Below, one piece after another: positions 36,676-45,373 of a DNA stretch of 64,000 nt (position 1 is the first letter of the stretch; each line of letters opens with the position of its first letter). Source of the DNA: Conexibacter sp. DBS9H8 (lineage in GTDB: Bacteria > Actinomycetota > Thermoleophilia > Solirubrobacterales > Solirubrobacteraceae); the NCBI RefSeq assembly GCF_023330685.1, contig NZ_CP097128.1, positions 2,914,001-2,978,000 of the forward strand. Reading direction: 5' to 3'. Under the pieces are notes generated by a model. That model was not told the DNA's origin, searched no databases, and saw only the letters and a list, made by a program, of their open reading frames with translations. A program made the position numbers and the translations under genes.

Positions 36676-38181
36676 ATGCCTGGGCGGCGCGGCCGGTCCC
36701 TCCGGTGCGGCACGGCGGCGCAGGTAGCCGACCGCCTCGGCCAGGAGCGCCCGCTCACTCACCCCGCTGGCGGCGACGACAACGATCACGTACGCGGTGA
36801 ACCGGACCACCGCAGGTCCGAACCCTGGCCCGGTGAGCGCGCGGAGGCCGAGCACGATCACCACCCCGGGCAGCACCGGGGCGATCGCCCGCCATGCGTG
36901 CCAGAGCAGGTCAAAGCCGTCAAACAGCGCTGCGATGTACCCGGCGCGGACGACGAGGGCGGCCCCCGCCCCCGCCCCGATCCCCCAGGCGAGCCCGGTG
37001 AGACCGTCGTCGAGCAGCAACGGGATCCCCGCCCCGAGGGTGACGATCACCGACACGACCGCGACGACGGCGATCGGGCGGGTCTCTCCCCGAGCGCGGT
37101 AGTAGTCGTCCCAGTTGAACCCGACGTGGTTGAGCGCTGCGACGAGCCCGGTGATCTGGATCAGGGAGGTTGCGGCCTCCCACTTGGCGCCGAGGATGAA
37201 GCGGATCAGATCGGGAGCGAACAGGGTGAGGCCGACGCCGAAGGGGATCGCCCACAACATCGCGAGCCGGTTCGTCTTGGCGAAGCTCTCCGCGAGCAGG
37301 TCGATCCGGTCGGCCACCGCGCAGATACCCGGGTAGACGGTCGTCGCGATGATGTCGTCGACCCGGGTCGTGAAGGAGATGACGGTGGTGGCGAGGGCGA
37401 CCGCGCCAACGGCTCGCAGGCCAAGGTGGAGGTTCGTCGCCAGCACGGTCCCGTTGGCGAGCACGACGGTGCAGATCGTCGCGACGAGGATCGGGCCCGA
37501 AAACCGCCAGTAGACCGACACGGCATCCCGATCGAGACGCCAGGCCAACGGGTATGGGGAGGCACGGACGGCGACGCCGGCCCCCGCCCAGGCGCCCGCA
37601 GCTGCACCGATCACCAGCGCCCAGTAGCCGAAGCCGGCGAGGGCGAGCCCGACAGCGACGAGCAGCCCAACGACCGGCTCGACGGCGGTCTGCAGCCGCT
37701 GGGCGACGAAGTCCATCCGCCGGTAGAAGATCCACTGCGGGCTCTGGAAGGCGTAGGCGAGCAGCATCGTGCACAGCACGAGGCCGGGGGCGAGCAGGCG
37801 CCACTGCCCGTACAACAGGCAGATGAGCGGCAGCAGAAGCATCAGCAGCACCGTCGTCACAGCCGAGGTGATCAGCTCGAGGGTGAACGCCCGCGCGAAC
37901 GCGGTGGCTTGGTCGGCCTCGTCCTGCTGGATGAACTTATCCGAGATGCCGATCAGCTTGAGCTGGGCGACGACGCCGAGGGAGACGAGAAGGATCCCCC
38001 ACAGCCCGAAGTCCGCCCGGCTCAGTAGCGCGGCAAGCACGAGCCCGCGGATCAGGTTGACCCCGCCGAGCCCGAGGTCGAACAGGCTGTTGATGATCAC
38101 ACCCCGAGCGGCGAATTGGCGCAGACTGCGCCCACCGGTGTCGAGACGACGGCCGGACGTGACTCCCGTTGCGGACTCCAT
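36673..38181 (-). CDS. Polysaccharide flippase (Wzx/MATE-like)
   Basis: A 502-residue protein with about twelve membrane helices, for example LGLGGVNLIRGLVLAALLSR and FGLWGILLVSLGVVAQLKLIG near the start. The motif SPQWIFYRRMDF is typical of polysaccharide-biosynthesis flippases, which move undecaprenyl-linked glycan repeats outward. ATG 38181 (MESATGVTSG) has GGAGG 4 nt away. No polymerase (Wzy) or chain-length protein is evident nearby. The stop codon doubles as the -10 of the next gene. The 186-bp gap upstream is the main divergent promoter region of the glycan locus. Confidence 0.88.
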   Translation of the reverse strand: MESATGVTSGRRLDTGGRSLRQFAARGVIINSLFDLGLGGVNLIRGLVLAALLSRADFGLWGILLVSLGVVAQLKLIGISDKFIQQDEADQATAFARAFTLELITSAVTTVLLMLLLPLICLLYGQWRLLAPGLVLCTMLLAYAFQSPQWIFYRRMDFVAQRLQTAVEPVVGLLVAVGLALAGFGYWALVIGAAAGAWAGAGVAVRASPYPLAWRLDRDAVSVYWRFSGPILVATICTVVLANGTVLATNLHLGLRAVGAVALATTVISFTTRVDDIIATTVYPGICAVADRIDLLAESFAKTNRLAMLWAIPFGVGLTLFAPDLIRFILGAKWEAATSLIQITGLVAALNHVGFNWDDYYRARGETRPIAVVAVVSVIVTLGAGIPLLLDDGLTGLAWGIGAGAGAALVVRAGYIAALFDGFDLLWHAWRAIAPVLPGVVIVLGLRALTGPGFGPAVVRFTAYVIVVVAASGVSERALLAEAVGYLRRRAAPEGPAAPPRH

Positions 38182-38297
38182 GGCTCCTCCGGGAGTGTGA
38201 CGACGCGCGCGCCCGCCCGTCTCCCTAGCATTGCCGGTTGAGCCGCGCCCGCGGGCCAGAGCAGCCATGGACGGCACCACTTCCGCATCAGGGCGCC

Positions 38298-38303
38298 TAA
38301 CCT
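38298..38303 (+). promoter_or_regulatory. Putative -10 (TAACCT) for the methyltransferase C / sulfatase / PPTase operon
   Basis: It lies 64 nt before the GTG at 38368. The 11-base context CCTAACCTTTG also occurs around the TAACCT at 13996-14001, ahead of the penicillin-binding protein. A leader with a possible 13-codon ORF lies between this hexamer and the gene. Confidence 0.35.
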
Positions 38304-38329
38304 TTGGCCGGAGGGAGAGCAGCGACATC

Positions 38330-38371
38330 ATGCACAGACAGGCCGCGCGGCCGCCCCGGAGCGCCGCGTGA
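38330..38371 (+). CDS. Possible 13-codon leader peptide before methyltransferase C
   Basis: ATG 38330 follows a GGAGGGAGAG stretch and encodes MHRQAARPPRSAA. Its TGA overlaps the GTG start of the methyltransferase as GTGA. It is short enough to be chance, and the same frame is also open from an ATG at 38267. If real, it would couple or regulate translation of the operon. Confidence 0.25.
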   Translation: MHRQAARPPRSAA

Positions 38372-39123
38372 CGACGCCGAACGCAACGATCGACGCCAAT
38401 CCGGCCTGGTATCACACCATCGACCTGCCCGGGGGCGGGGATCCGACCCCCGGACATGTCGACTGGCGCGGCCACAGCGCCCGCCTGCTCGACCGTGACC
38501 TGCACGGCCTGCACGCTCTCGACGTCGGCACCTACGACGGCTTCTGGGCCTTCGAGTTGGAGCGCCGCGGGGCAGAGGTGGTCGCGATCGACCTCGATCG
38601 CCTCGACGCGGCCGCCTGGCCGCCGGTCCACCGGGCCCGCCTCACCGCGGACGCGGACGCGTTCGGGCTCGAACTCGGCCGGGGCTTCCGGATCGCCCAC
38701 CGGCGACTCGGCTCCCGCGTGCAGCGCGTCGTCTGTGACGTACTCGCGCTCACCCCCGACGCGGTCGGCGGACGGCGGTTCGACCTCGCCTTCCTCGGTG
38801 CGCTGCTGCTGCATCTGCGCGATCCGATCCGCGCCCTCGAGAACATCCGCTCCGTGCTCGTGCCCGGCGGGCGGCTGATCATGCTCGAGGCGATCTCCCT
38901 CACCGAAACGGTCCGCGCCCCGCGGACCCCGCTTGCGCGCTTTGACACCGCCGCGAACGCGTTCAACTGGTGGCTGCCGAACGTCGCTGCACTCCACGAC
39001 TACCTGTGGGCGGCCGGGTTCGTCGAGATCGAACGGATCAGCCGTCCTCTACGCCCCCCGGCCGTGCCGAGCATGCGCTGCTGGTACTGCGCCTTCAGCG
39101 CCCGCGCACCCGCCCGCCCCTGA
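38368..39123 (+). CDS. CmoB-like SAM methyltransferase, paralogue C
   Basis: 251 residues. Family signature ANPAWYHTIDLPGGGDPTPG, motif I ALDVGTYDGFWAFELERRG (about 49-67), VVAIDLDRLDAAAWP, FDLAFLGALLLHLRDPIRAL, and a C-terminal lid with FNWWLPNVAALHDYLWAAG. GTG 38368 has GGAG 6 nt upstream. It is the first of three closely spaced plus-strand genes (methyltransferase, sulfatase-like phosphotransferase, phosphopantetheinyl transferase), the second starting 4 bases after this stop. Its substrate is probably a glycan component; the tRNA role of true CmoB is not indicated by context. Confidence 0.82.
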   Translation: MTTPNATIDANPAWYHTIDLPGGGDPTPGHVDWRGHSARLLDRDLHGLHALDVGTYDGFWAFELERRGAEVVAIDLDRLDAAAWPPVHRARLTADADAFGLELGRGFRIAHRRLGSRVQRVVCDVLALTPDAVGGRRFDLAFLGALLLHLRDPIRALENIRSVLVPGGRLIMLEAISLTETVRAPRTPLARFDTAANAFNWWLPNVAALHDYLWAAGFVEIERISRPLRPPAVPSMRCWYCAFSARAPARP

Positions 39124-39127
39124 GCCG

Positions 39128-40528
39128 ATGCCCCGGCCTCCGAACATCCTCCTCGTCGTGATCGACGCCGCACGCCGGGACGCCTTCAGCCCCTATGACC
39201 CGGGCGCGTGCACCCCGACGGTCGCCGGCCTCGCCCGCCGCGGGGTCGCGGTCGAGAACGCGTTCGCGACAGCCCCGTGGACGCTTCCCTCTCACGTCGC
39301 GATGTTCACCGGCGCGCTCGCCTGCGAGTTCGGGCTCGACCAGGCCCCCGGCGGTGACCCACGCGGCGTCGCCGACACCCTCGTCGACTGCCGCGAACGC
39401 CTGCTCGCCCACCGCCTCGGCGAGGCCGGATACGACACCCACGGGCTCAGCGCAAACCTGTGGGTCTCCCCCCACAGCGGTCTCGACAGCGGCTTTGACC
39501 GCTTCGACTACCTCCCCTCCGCCCGGTTCGACCGGGCCTTCTCCCGCCGACCCGGCACGTGGCGCAGCACGCTCGCCTGGGCCCGGGAGGGCTTCCTCAG
39601 CGCTGCCGATAGCGGCGCCGCCCGGATCGGCGCGGCGCTCGAGCGGGCGATCACCGACGCCCACCCCGGCCGCCCGCAGTTCTGGTTCGTCAACCTTGTC
39701 GAGGCGCACTCCCCCTACCTTCCCCCGCGCCCGTTCAACGACCTCGCGACCCCCGGACGGGTCGCCGCGGCGCTCGACTGCCACCGGCGGCTCAGCTTCG
39801 AGGCGATCGCCCTGGCCGCCGCCGGCGCGGGCACGCCGCCCCGACCGGTGCTCGGTCGTCTCGCTCATCTCCACCGCCGTGCCGTCGCCTACACCGACGC
39901 GTGGCTCGCCGGCGTGCTCGCGACGCTCGCACGCACCGGTCGGCTCGCCGACACGCTCGTCATCGTCACGTCTGACCATGGTGAGTGCTTCGGGGAGGAG
40001 GGGCTCATCGCGCACGGGTTCCACCTCCTCGACTGTCTCGTCCGCGTCCCGCTCGTCGCCGCCGGCCCAGGCGCCGAGCGCTTCCCCCAGGGCGACGATG
40101 CAGTCTCCCTCCAGGCGCTCGCACCGCTGCTGTGGGCCGTCGCCGGGCTCGAGGAGCCGTCGGCTCGGACCGGAGCGGTGGCCGCCGGTGTCGCCGTCGC
40201 TCATTCAGCTCCGCTGTGCCGGGCCGACGATGCCCGGATGCTCGACTTCACCGAGCGCTGGTCGCTGTCGGCCGCCCAGGTGGCCCGGCTCACTGCCGAC
40301 CGCTGGCTGGCCACGGACGGGCAGCGTCGACTCGAGCTGACCGACGGTCACCCGCTCAGCCCTCCGACTGACGCGACCGACGCGCGTCTCCTCACCGCCC
40401 TCACGCAGGCGCGTGAGGGCGGGGCGGCGGCTCCCACCCCGGCGCAGCCGCCGGGCCCGGCCGGCGAGGAGACGGAGGCGACGGTCGCCGCACTCGAGCG
40501 TCAGATGCGGCTGCTCGGATATCTGTGA
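39128..40528 (+). CDS. Sulfatase-superfamily phospho/sulfo-transferase with Thr at the nucleophile site
   Basis: 466 residues of the alkaline-phosphatase/sulfatase fold. ILLVVIDAARRDAFSPYD provides the first metal-binding Asp. WTLPSHVAMFTG sits where sulfatases have C-x-P-x-R, so the nucleophile would be Thr, as in phosphoglycerol transferases of the LtaS type. FVNLVEAHSPYLPP and IVTSDHGECFGEEG supply the remaining metal ligands. No signal peptide or membrane anchor is seen, unlike LtaS, so a cytosolic or peripheral position is likely. It could transfer or remove phospho or sulfo groups on glycans. ATG 39128 is 4 bases after the preceding stop. Confidence 0.78.
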   Translation: MPRPPNILLVVIDAARRDAFSPYDPGACTPTVAGLARRGVAVENAFATAPWTLPSHVAMFTGALACEFGLDQAPGGDPRGVADTLVDCRERLLAHRLGEAGYDTHGLSANLWVSPHSGLDSGFDRFDYLPSARFDRAFSRRPGTWRSTLAWAREGFLSAADSGAARIGAALERAITDAHPGRPQFWFVNLVEAHSPYLPPRPFNDLATPGRVAAALDCHRRLSFEAIALAAAGAGTPPRPVLGRLAHLHRRAVAYTDAWLAGVLATLARTGRLADTLVIVTSDHGECFGEEGLIAHGFHLLDCLVRVPLVAAGPGAERFPQGDDAVSLQALAPLLWAVAGLEEPSARTGAVAAGVAVAHSAPLCRADDARMLDFTERWSLSAAQVARLTADRWLATDGQRRLELTDGHPLSPPTDATDARLLTALTQAREGGAAAPTPAQPPGPAGEETEATVAALERQMRLLGYL

Positions 40529-41082
40529 GCCCACCCGACCGGAGGGGGCCGGCGCGCGCCGCGTGGGCGCCCGGCGAGCACCGGGGGCCTGTGCCGGCGG
40601 TGCTCGAGGTGCGTATCCTCGCCGCCGGGGCGGTGCGGGCGGCCCTGACCTCGATCGCCGCCGGCGCTCCGATCGTCCGGGATGAGCGGGGCAAGCCCCA
40701 GATCGTCGGTGGCCCGCACGTCAACCTCGCTCACTCCGGCCCGCTGGCGCTCATCGCGCGGGCCGACGTACCCGTCGGCGTCGACCTCGAGGCCCCCCGG
40801 CGGTTGCGGAATCCGGACGGTCTCGCCCGCCGGATCTGTACGCCTCGCGAGCTGGAGTGGTGGGCCGATCAGCCCGACCGGGAGACGGCCCTGCTCGCCC
40901 TGTGGGTCCGCAAGGAGGCGGTCGCCAAGGCTGAGGGCGGTGGCATCGCCACCGCCCTCAGCGGCCTCGAGGTGCTCTCACCCGTCGCCGTCTGGGGCGG
41001 ACGCCGGTGGCTGCTGCATGACCTCACCCCCCCGGCACCGGGCTTCCAGGCCGCAGTCGCCTGGGCGGGGGATCCCGACTGA
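40525..41082 (+). CDS. Sfp-type 4'-phosphopantetheinyl transferase
   Basis: A 185-residue enzyme that moves phosphopantetheine from CoA to a carrier-protein serine. DERGKPQIVGG and VNLAHSGPLALIA are the first motif, VPVGVDLEAPRR the Mg-binding Asp-x-Glu, and LWVRKEAVAKAEG the W-x-x-KE-A-x-K signature (about 126-138). The GTG start overlaps the upstream stop as GTGA. Such enzymes usually serve acyl or peptidyl carrier proteins; none is visible in the window, so its target is elsewhere. Its place in a glycan operon is unusual. Confidence 0.87.
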   Translation: MSPPDRRGPARAAWAPGEHRGPVPAVLEVRILAAGAVRAALTSIAAGAPIVRDERGKPQIVGGPHVNLAHSGPLALIARADVPVGVDLEAPRRLRNPDGLARRICTPRELEWWADQPDRETALLALWVRKEAVAKAEGGGIATALSGLEVLSPVAVWGGRRWLLHDLTPPAPGFQAAVAWAGDPD

Positions 41083-41154
41083 TGCAGGCCGGCGACCGCG
41101 TCGATCCAGCACCCATCGCCCGGCAGGTCACCCCCGTGAGCGAGACCGCTGTCC

Positions 41155-42273
41155 TCAGACCGTGGCGCCAAGGGACCGATAGAGCGTGAGGTAGGCCTCG
41201 GCGCAGCGATCGTGGGAGAACGCCTCGGCCCGGACGCGACAGTGCCCGGGCGTCTCGGGCCGTTGGCTGAGGGCGAGGGACTCCAGCAGTGCGCCGGCGA
41301 GCGCGGCAGGCTCGAGCGCCGCAAAGAGCCGACCGATCCGCGCGGAGTCGATGAGCTCTGGGATCGCCGCGTCGGCGTAGCCGACGACCGGGGTCCCGCA
41401 GGCGAGCGCCTCCGCGAGCACGAGACCGAACGCCTCTGACTCGGCGGGGAGGGCGGCGACCCAGGCGTGCCGGTAGGCCCGGGCGAGCGCACCCCGGTCG
41501 TCGAGATCGAGCCAGCGCACCCCGGGGGCGTCCGGGAGCGCCTGGGGGGCCGACAGCCACAGCTCGGCGTCCGGCAGCTCGGCGCGCACGAGCGTGAAGG
41601 CGCGGAGCAGGAGCCGAACGTGCTTGCGCGGCTCGGTCGCGACGGCACTGCAGATGATCGTCGGCACCGGGCTGCGCTCGCCTCCGACGGTGAAGGCACG
41701 GAGGTCCACGCCGGGCGGGATGACCGGGGCGCGGTAGCCGAAGGACGCGGCAAAGGCGGCCGCGGCGTGCTGACTGAGGGCAACCACCCGATCGGTGTGC
41801 TCGAGCGCGCGGGCGACGAACTCCCGATGCCAGCGCCGCTGGGCGAGACCGGCCTCGTCCGGGATGCCAAGGTAGCTGAGCAGGGCCGGACGGCCGCTGC
41901 GGGCCCGCCAGCGCGCGGCGGCGAGCGCGTCGGTCGGGTAGACAGCGTGGGCGACGGCGTAGTCGCCCGCGCGGAGCGCGGCGTAACTGAGCGGCACGTG
42001 GGTGAGGTACTGCTCGTAACCGCGGCGCACCAGCGGCCCCTGGGGGGGGCGCGGGAGGCGCAGGATCGCCAGCCCGGACTCGGTGGTGAGCGTCGGCCGG
42101 CCCGGGTGACTGGTGATCAGTCGCGTACCGACCCCGCGCCGGCGAAGCCCCTCGGCGAGCTCGGCGACGAACCGCTCACCGCCGCGCCGGACCTCAGGCC
42201 AGAAGCACGGGCTCAGCAGGGCGACCCGCCCGGCGGCGGACGGCGCCGGCCGGCCGGATGGGTGGACGCTCAC
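41155..42273 (-). CDS. GT4/GT-B glycosyltransferase
   Basis: 372 residues from GTG 42273. The N-terminal GT-B half opens with VALLSPCFWPEVRRGGERF. The donor-binding half has ICSAVATEPRKHVRLLLRAF and PAESEAFGLVLAEALACGTP, whose E-x7-E element is the nucleotide-sugar site of family 4. It probably adds a sugar during assembly of the surface glycan at the cytosolic face. No Shine-Dalgarno sequence. It is divergent from the next glycosyltransferase with 48 bases between start codons. Confidence 0.87.
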   Translation of the reverse strand: MSVHPSGRPAPSAAGRVALLSPCFWPEVRRGGERFVAELAEGLRRRGVGTRLITSHPGRPTLTTESGLAILRLPRPPQGPLVRRGYEQYLTHVPLSYAALRAGDYAVAHAVYPTDALAAARWRARSGRPALLSYLGIPDEAGLAQRRWHREFVARALEHTDRVVALSQHAAAAFAASFGYRAPVIPPGVDLRAFTVGGERSPVPTIICSAVATEPRKHVRLLLRAFTLVRAELPDAELWLSAPQALPDAPGVRWLDLDDRGALARAYRHAWVAALPAESEAFGLVLAEALACGTPVVGYADAAIPELIDSARIGRLFAALEPAALAGALLESLALSQRPETPGHCRVRAEAFSHDRCAEAYLTLYRSLGATV

Positions 42274-42321
42274 GTGCGGGCCGGGATGATGACGGCCGGG
42301 CTCAGACAGAATGGGGTGAGT

Positions 42322-43233
42322 ATGGCCAACCCGCAGCTCTCGGTGATCGTCCCCGCCCACAACGCCGAGGGGACCCTGGCGGCGACCCTCGCGGCCCTCC
42401 GTACCCAGGAGGTCTCCGCCAGCTTCGAGGTGATCGTGGTTGATTCAGCCTCCTCAGACCGAACCCTGCAGATCGCCCGCGACCTCGCGAGCGCCGATCC
42501 GCGGATCCGGGTGCTCCACAACCCCGCCGGCGAGCCGGCGAGCTCGCGCAACCTCGGCGTCGCGGCTGCGCGCGGAACCCTGATCGCCTTCACCGACGCA
42601 GACTGCGTCCCCGACCGGAACTGGCTCGAGACCGGGCTCGACGCCCTCGAGCGAGCCGATCTGATCCAGGGGCGGGTCCTCCCCGCCGGGCGGCCGGGCC
42701 GGTATGACCGGACCCTGTCGGTCGGACATGAGAGCGGGCTGTATGAGACGGCGAACCTGCTGATGCACCCGCACGTGTTCACCCTCGCCGGCGGCTTCTC
42801 CCCGCTCCCGGGCTTTGCCGAGAACCGGCCCTTCGGGGAGGACACGTGGTTTGCCTGGCGGGCCCGCCGGGCGGGGGCGCGCACGAGCTTCAGCGCCGAG
42901 ACGGTCGTGCACCACGCGATCTTCCCGCGCGGCCCTCGCGGTTACATCAGCGAGCAGCGTCGGCGCGGGCACTTCCCCGCACTTGTCCGGGCGGTCCCCG
43001 AACTGCGCCGGCACTTCCTCTACCGACACTGGTTCCTCTCCCGCCGGACCGCCGCCTTCGACCTCGCGCTGCTCGGCGGCGCCCTCGCGTGGCTGAGCCG
43101 GCGCCCGCACCCGCTCGGCGCCGCACTGCCCTACCTGCTGATGGCCCCGCGCCCGGCTGAGGTCCTCGCCGACGCGGTCGGGGCGGTCGCGCTCGCCCGC
43201 GCAAGCTTGGCGACCCGCACGCCGGTGCTGTGA
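42322..43233 (+). CDS. Family-2 glycosyltransferase
   Basis: 303 residues. LSVIVPAHNAEGTLAATLAA opens the GT-A fold, VVDSASSDRTLQIA and FTDADCVPDRNWL give the nucleotide and DxD sites, and FGEDTWFAWRARRAG is the acceptor-side motif. The C-terminal hydrophobic stretch (FDLALLGGALAWLS) may associate with the membrane. ATG 42322 (MANPQLSV) has GGGGTGAG directly upstream and a weak CAGAAT 9 nt before it. Its stop is 2 bases from that of the convergent sulfatase-like gene. Confidence 0.87.
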   Translation: MANPQLSVIVPAHNAEGTLAATLAALRTQEVSASFEVIVVDSASSDRTLQIARDLASADPRIRVLHNPAGEPASSRNLGVAAARGTLIAFTDADCVPDRNWLETGLDALERADLIQGRVLPAGRPGRYDRTLSVGHESGLYETANLLMHPHVFTLAGGFSPLPGFAENRPFGEDTWFAWRARRAGARTSFSAETVVHHAIFPRGPRGYISEQRRRGHFPALVRAVPELRRHFLYRHWFLSRRTAAFDLALLGGALAWLSRRPHPLGAALPYLLMAPRPAEVLADAVGAVALARASLATRTPVL

Positions 43234-43235
43234 AC

Positions 43236-44120
43236 TCAGCCGACCCGGCCTTCCAGAAAGGGCACCTCGAGCACCTTCTCGTGCATGATCGGCCCGTGCC
43301 CGAAGTAGCCGTCCTCCCCGAACAGCTCGCCGTGGTCGGAGGTGACGATCAGCCAGGTCTCGGCGGGGAGCCGCTCCAGCAGCGCCAGAAACACGCCGTC
43401 GAGGTACTCGAGGGCGGCGATCTGGCGGGCGTGGAGGTCCGCGAGGCTGGCCGGAGTGAAGAACTCCGCCGCCGCGTCTGACCCCGCACGGAGCCCGTCG
43501 AGACCCTTGATCACCCCGTGCACCCCGGAGATGTGGGGAAGCTCGACGCTGTCGGCCGAACCCGGGTGGGCGTAGGGGTAGTGGGTCTCTCCGACGTTGA
43601 GCAACCAGAAGGACGGCCGCTCCGAGCTGAAGTGCAGTTCGTCCACGATCGCCGCCATGTCATTGTGGGCGCCCATCAGCCGGTAGGAGTCAAAGTCGGT
43701 GTTGAGCACCGTCAGCGGGTTGAGTACCGGCATCGACACGCGGGCGTGGGTGAGGTAGCCGAGGCCCCGCAGCAGCGTCGGCAGAAACAGCGAGGGGAGC
43801 ATCCGCCGGTACTCCAGCTCGGGGACGCCGAGCCGCTCTCGGTAGCGGAGGAAGTCCTGGCGGTAGTAGTCGGAGGCGTACACCCGCGGCGGGCTCGTGT
43901 GCGGGAGCAGACCCATCAGCAGGTTGAGGTGTGACGGGGCCGTCCAGGTGGCGTAGCTGAACCGCCGCTGCAACGGCCCGATCCCGGCGAGGCTGCGCGG
44001 CGGCGCCGCCTGCCAGCTGTCGTAGCGGAGGCTGTCGAGGATGACCAGCACGAGGTTGCGCGCCCCCGGCGGCGGGAGCGGCCGCGGCAGCCGTGGCACG
44101 TGGTCCCCTGGCGCACTCAC
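43236..44120 (-). CDS. Sulfatase-superfamily protein, short, Thr at the nucleophile site
   Basis: 294 residues, shorter than most sulfatases. LVLVILDSLRYDSW has the metal-binding Asp, ATWTAPSHLNLLMG has Thr in place of the formylglycine Cys, and LIVTSDHGELFGEDGYFGHG carries the Asp-His ligands. This matches the 39128 protein in motifs but not in length; both may act on charged groups of the glycan. The GTG start at 44120 has TATCCT 8 nt upstream and no ribosome-binding site. Divergent from a GT4 gene with 20 bases between the starts. Confidence 0.78.
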   Translation of the reverse strand: MSAPGDHVPRLPRPLPPPGARNLVLVILDSLRYDSWQAAPPRSLAGIGPLQRRFSYATWTAPSHLNLLMGLLPHTSPPRVYASDYYRQDFLRYRERLGVPELEYRRMLPSLFLPTLLRGLGYLTHARVSMPVLNPLTVLNTDFDSYRLMGAHNDMAAIVDELHFSSERPSFWLLNVGETHYPYAHPGSADSVELPHISGVHGVIKGLDGLRAGSDAAAEFFTPASLADLHARQIAALEYLDGVFLALLERLPAETWLIVTSDHGELFGEDGYFGHGPIMHEKVLEVPFLEGRVG

Positions 44121-44128
44121 ACGCTGGC

Positions 44129-44134
44129 AGGATA
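44129..44134 (-). promoter_or_regulatory. -10 hexamer TATCCT, predicted leaderless start of the short sulfatase-like gene
   Basis: It stands 8 nt before the GTG at 44120, and overlaps the AGGAGG stretch that faces the plus-strand gene. Confidence 0.5.
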
Positions 44135-44140
44135 GGAGGC

Positions 44141-45373
44141 GTGCGTGTCCTCGCGATCGGCAGCGTCTATCCCCCCCACCTGCTCGGCGGCTATGAGGTG
44201 ATCTGGCAGGGAGTGAGCGATGCGCTCGCTGCGGCCGGTCACACCGGACGGGTCCTCGTCAGCGACTACGCCAACCCGGCCGTCGTCGAGGTCGATCCCC
44301 CGGGCGGCTCCGTCCACCGGGAGCTGCGCTGGTACTGGCACGACCATCGCTGGCCCCGACACCGCCTGGCCGAACGGGTGGCGATCGAGCGCCACAACGC
44401 GGCGGTGCTCGCCGCGCACCTTCAGGCCTTCGCGCCGGACGTCGTCGCCTTCTGGCCGATGGGCGGCATGTCCCTCACGCTGATCACCCGAGTGCGACGG
44501 GCGCGGCTCCCGGCCGTGTTCTTCCTGCTCGATCCCTGGCCCATCTACGGACCCGTCCACGACCAGTGGCTCGCCCCGTGGCGACCGCGAGGCGGTCCCG
44601 CCGACCGCGTCCGCGCGGCCGCCGCAGCACTCACCGAGCGCGCCACGGGGCTGTGCACCGAGCTCGATCTCCGGGGTCGCTGGGTGTTCGGTTCGGAGTG
44701 GATGGCCGCCCACGCCGGACTCCCCGCGGCCACCGACGACCGCTCCGGCGTCGTGCTCCGGCCCGGGGTCGAGCAGCGCTACCTGAGCGCCGGTGCAAAA
44801 CCGGCCGGGCCCTGGTCCGGACGCCTGCTTTACCTCGGGCGGGTCGTCGAGCAGAAGGGGGTGGGGACCGCGATCGATGCGCTCGCCCGCCTCCCGGCGG
44901 AGACGACGCTGACCGTGATCGGCAGCGCCGATCCCGTCTACCGCGCGACGCTGGAGTCCCGGGCCGACGGACTCGGGGTGACCGACCGGGTGCACTTCCG
45001 GCCCGCCTGTTCCCGCGCCGAGACGGTGGCCGCCTACGCCGCAGCGGACGCGGTGCTGTTCCCGGTGCTCTGGGAGGAGCCGTGGGGGCTCGTCCCGCTC
45101 GAGGCGATGGCGGTCGGCCGGCCGGTCATCGCCACTCGGCGCGGCGGCTCCGGGGAGTTTCTCCGGACGGGCGTCAACTGTCTCTCTCACCGGCCCGGCG
45201 ACGCGGACGGGCTGGCGGCTGCGGTCACCGCGCTCGCAGCGGACCCGGCGTTGCGCGAGAGGCTCGTCCGCGGCGGCCGCGAGACCGCCGAGACACACTC
45301 GGCGGCCGCGTTCAACCAGGCTGCGGTAGCGGAGCTGGTCCGGACAGCACGGTCTCAGGTTCCCCCCGGATGA
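44141..45373 (+). CDS. GT4/GT-B glycosyltransferase
   Basis: 410 residues. The acceptor half begins VLAIGSVYPPHLLGGYEVIW. The donor half has RLLYLGRVVEQKGVGTAIDA and LWEEPWGLVPLEAMAVGRPV, the E-x7-E region of family 4. The GTG at 44141 follows AGGAGGC with only one base of spacing, so either a leaderless start (weak CAGGAT 7 nt upstream) or an unusually tight ribosome-binding site applies. The last 62 bases overlap the end of the convergent flavoprotein gene. Confidence 0.87.
   Translation: MRVLAIGSVYPPHLLGGYEVIWQGVSDALAAAGHTGRVLVSDYANPAVVEVDPPGGSVHRELRWYWHDHRWPRHRLAERVAIERHNAAVLAAHLQAFAPDVVAFWPMGGMSLTLITRVRRARLPAVFFLLDPWPIYGPVHDQWLAPWRPRGGPADRVRAAAAALTERATGLCTELDLRGRWVFGSEWMAAHAGLPAATDDRSGVVLRPGVEQRYLSAGAKPAGPWSGRLLYLGRVVEQKGVGTAIDALARLPAETTLTVIGSADPVYRATLESRADGLGVTDRVHFRPACSRAETVAAYAAADAVLFPVLWEEPWGLVPLEAMAVGRPVIATRRGGSGEFLRTGVNCLSHRPGDADGLAAAVTALAADPALRERLVRGGRETAETHSAAAFNQAAVAELVRTARSQVPPG

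Noticed and set aside
35827..38028. Long plus-strand frame opposite methyltransferase B and the flippase
   Set aside because: It crosses two recognised genes and reads as Asp/Gly/Arg-rich noise.
38226..38231. TAGCAT on the plus strand as a promoter
   Set aside because: No start codon at the right distance; TAACCT at 38298 is closer to the gene. It may still be an upstream promoter, but the support is too thin.
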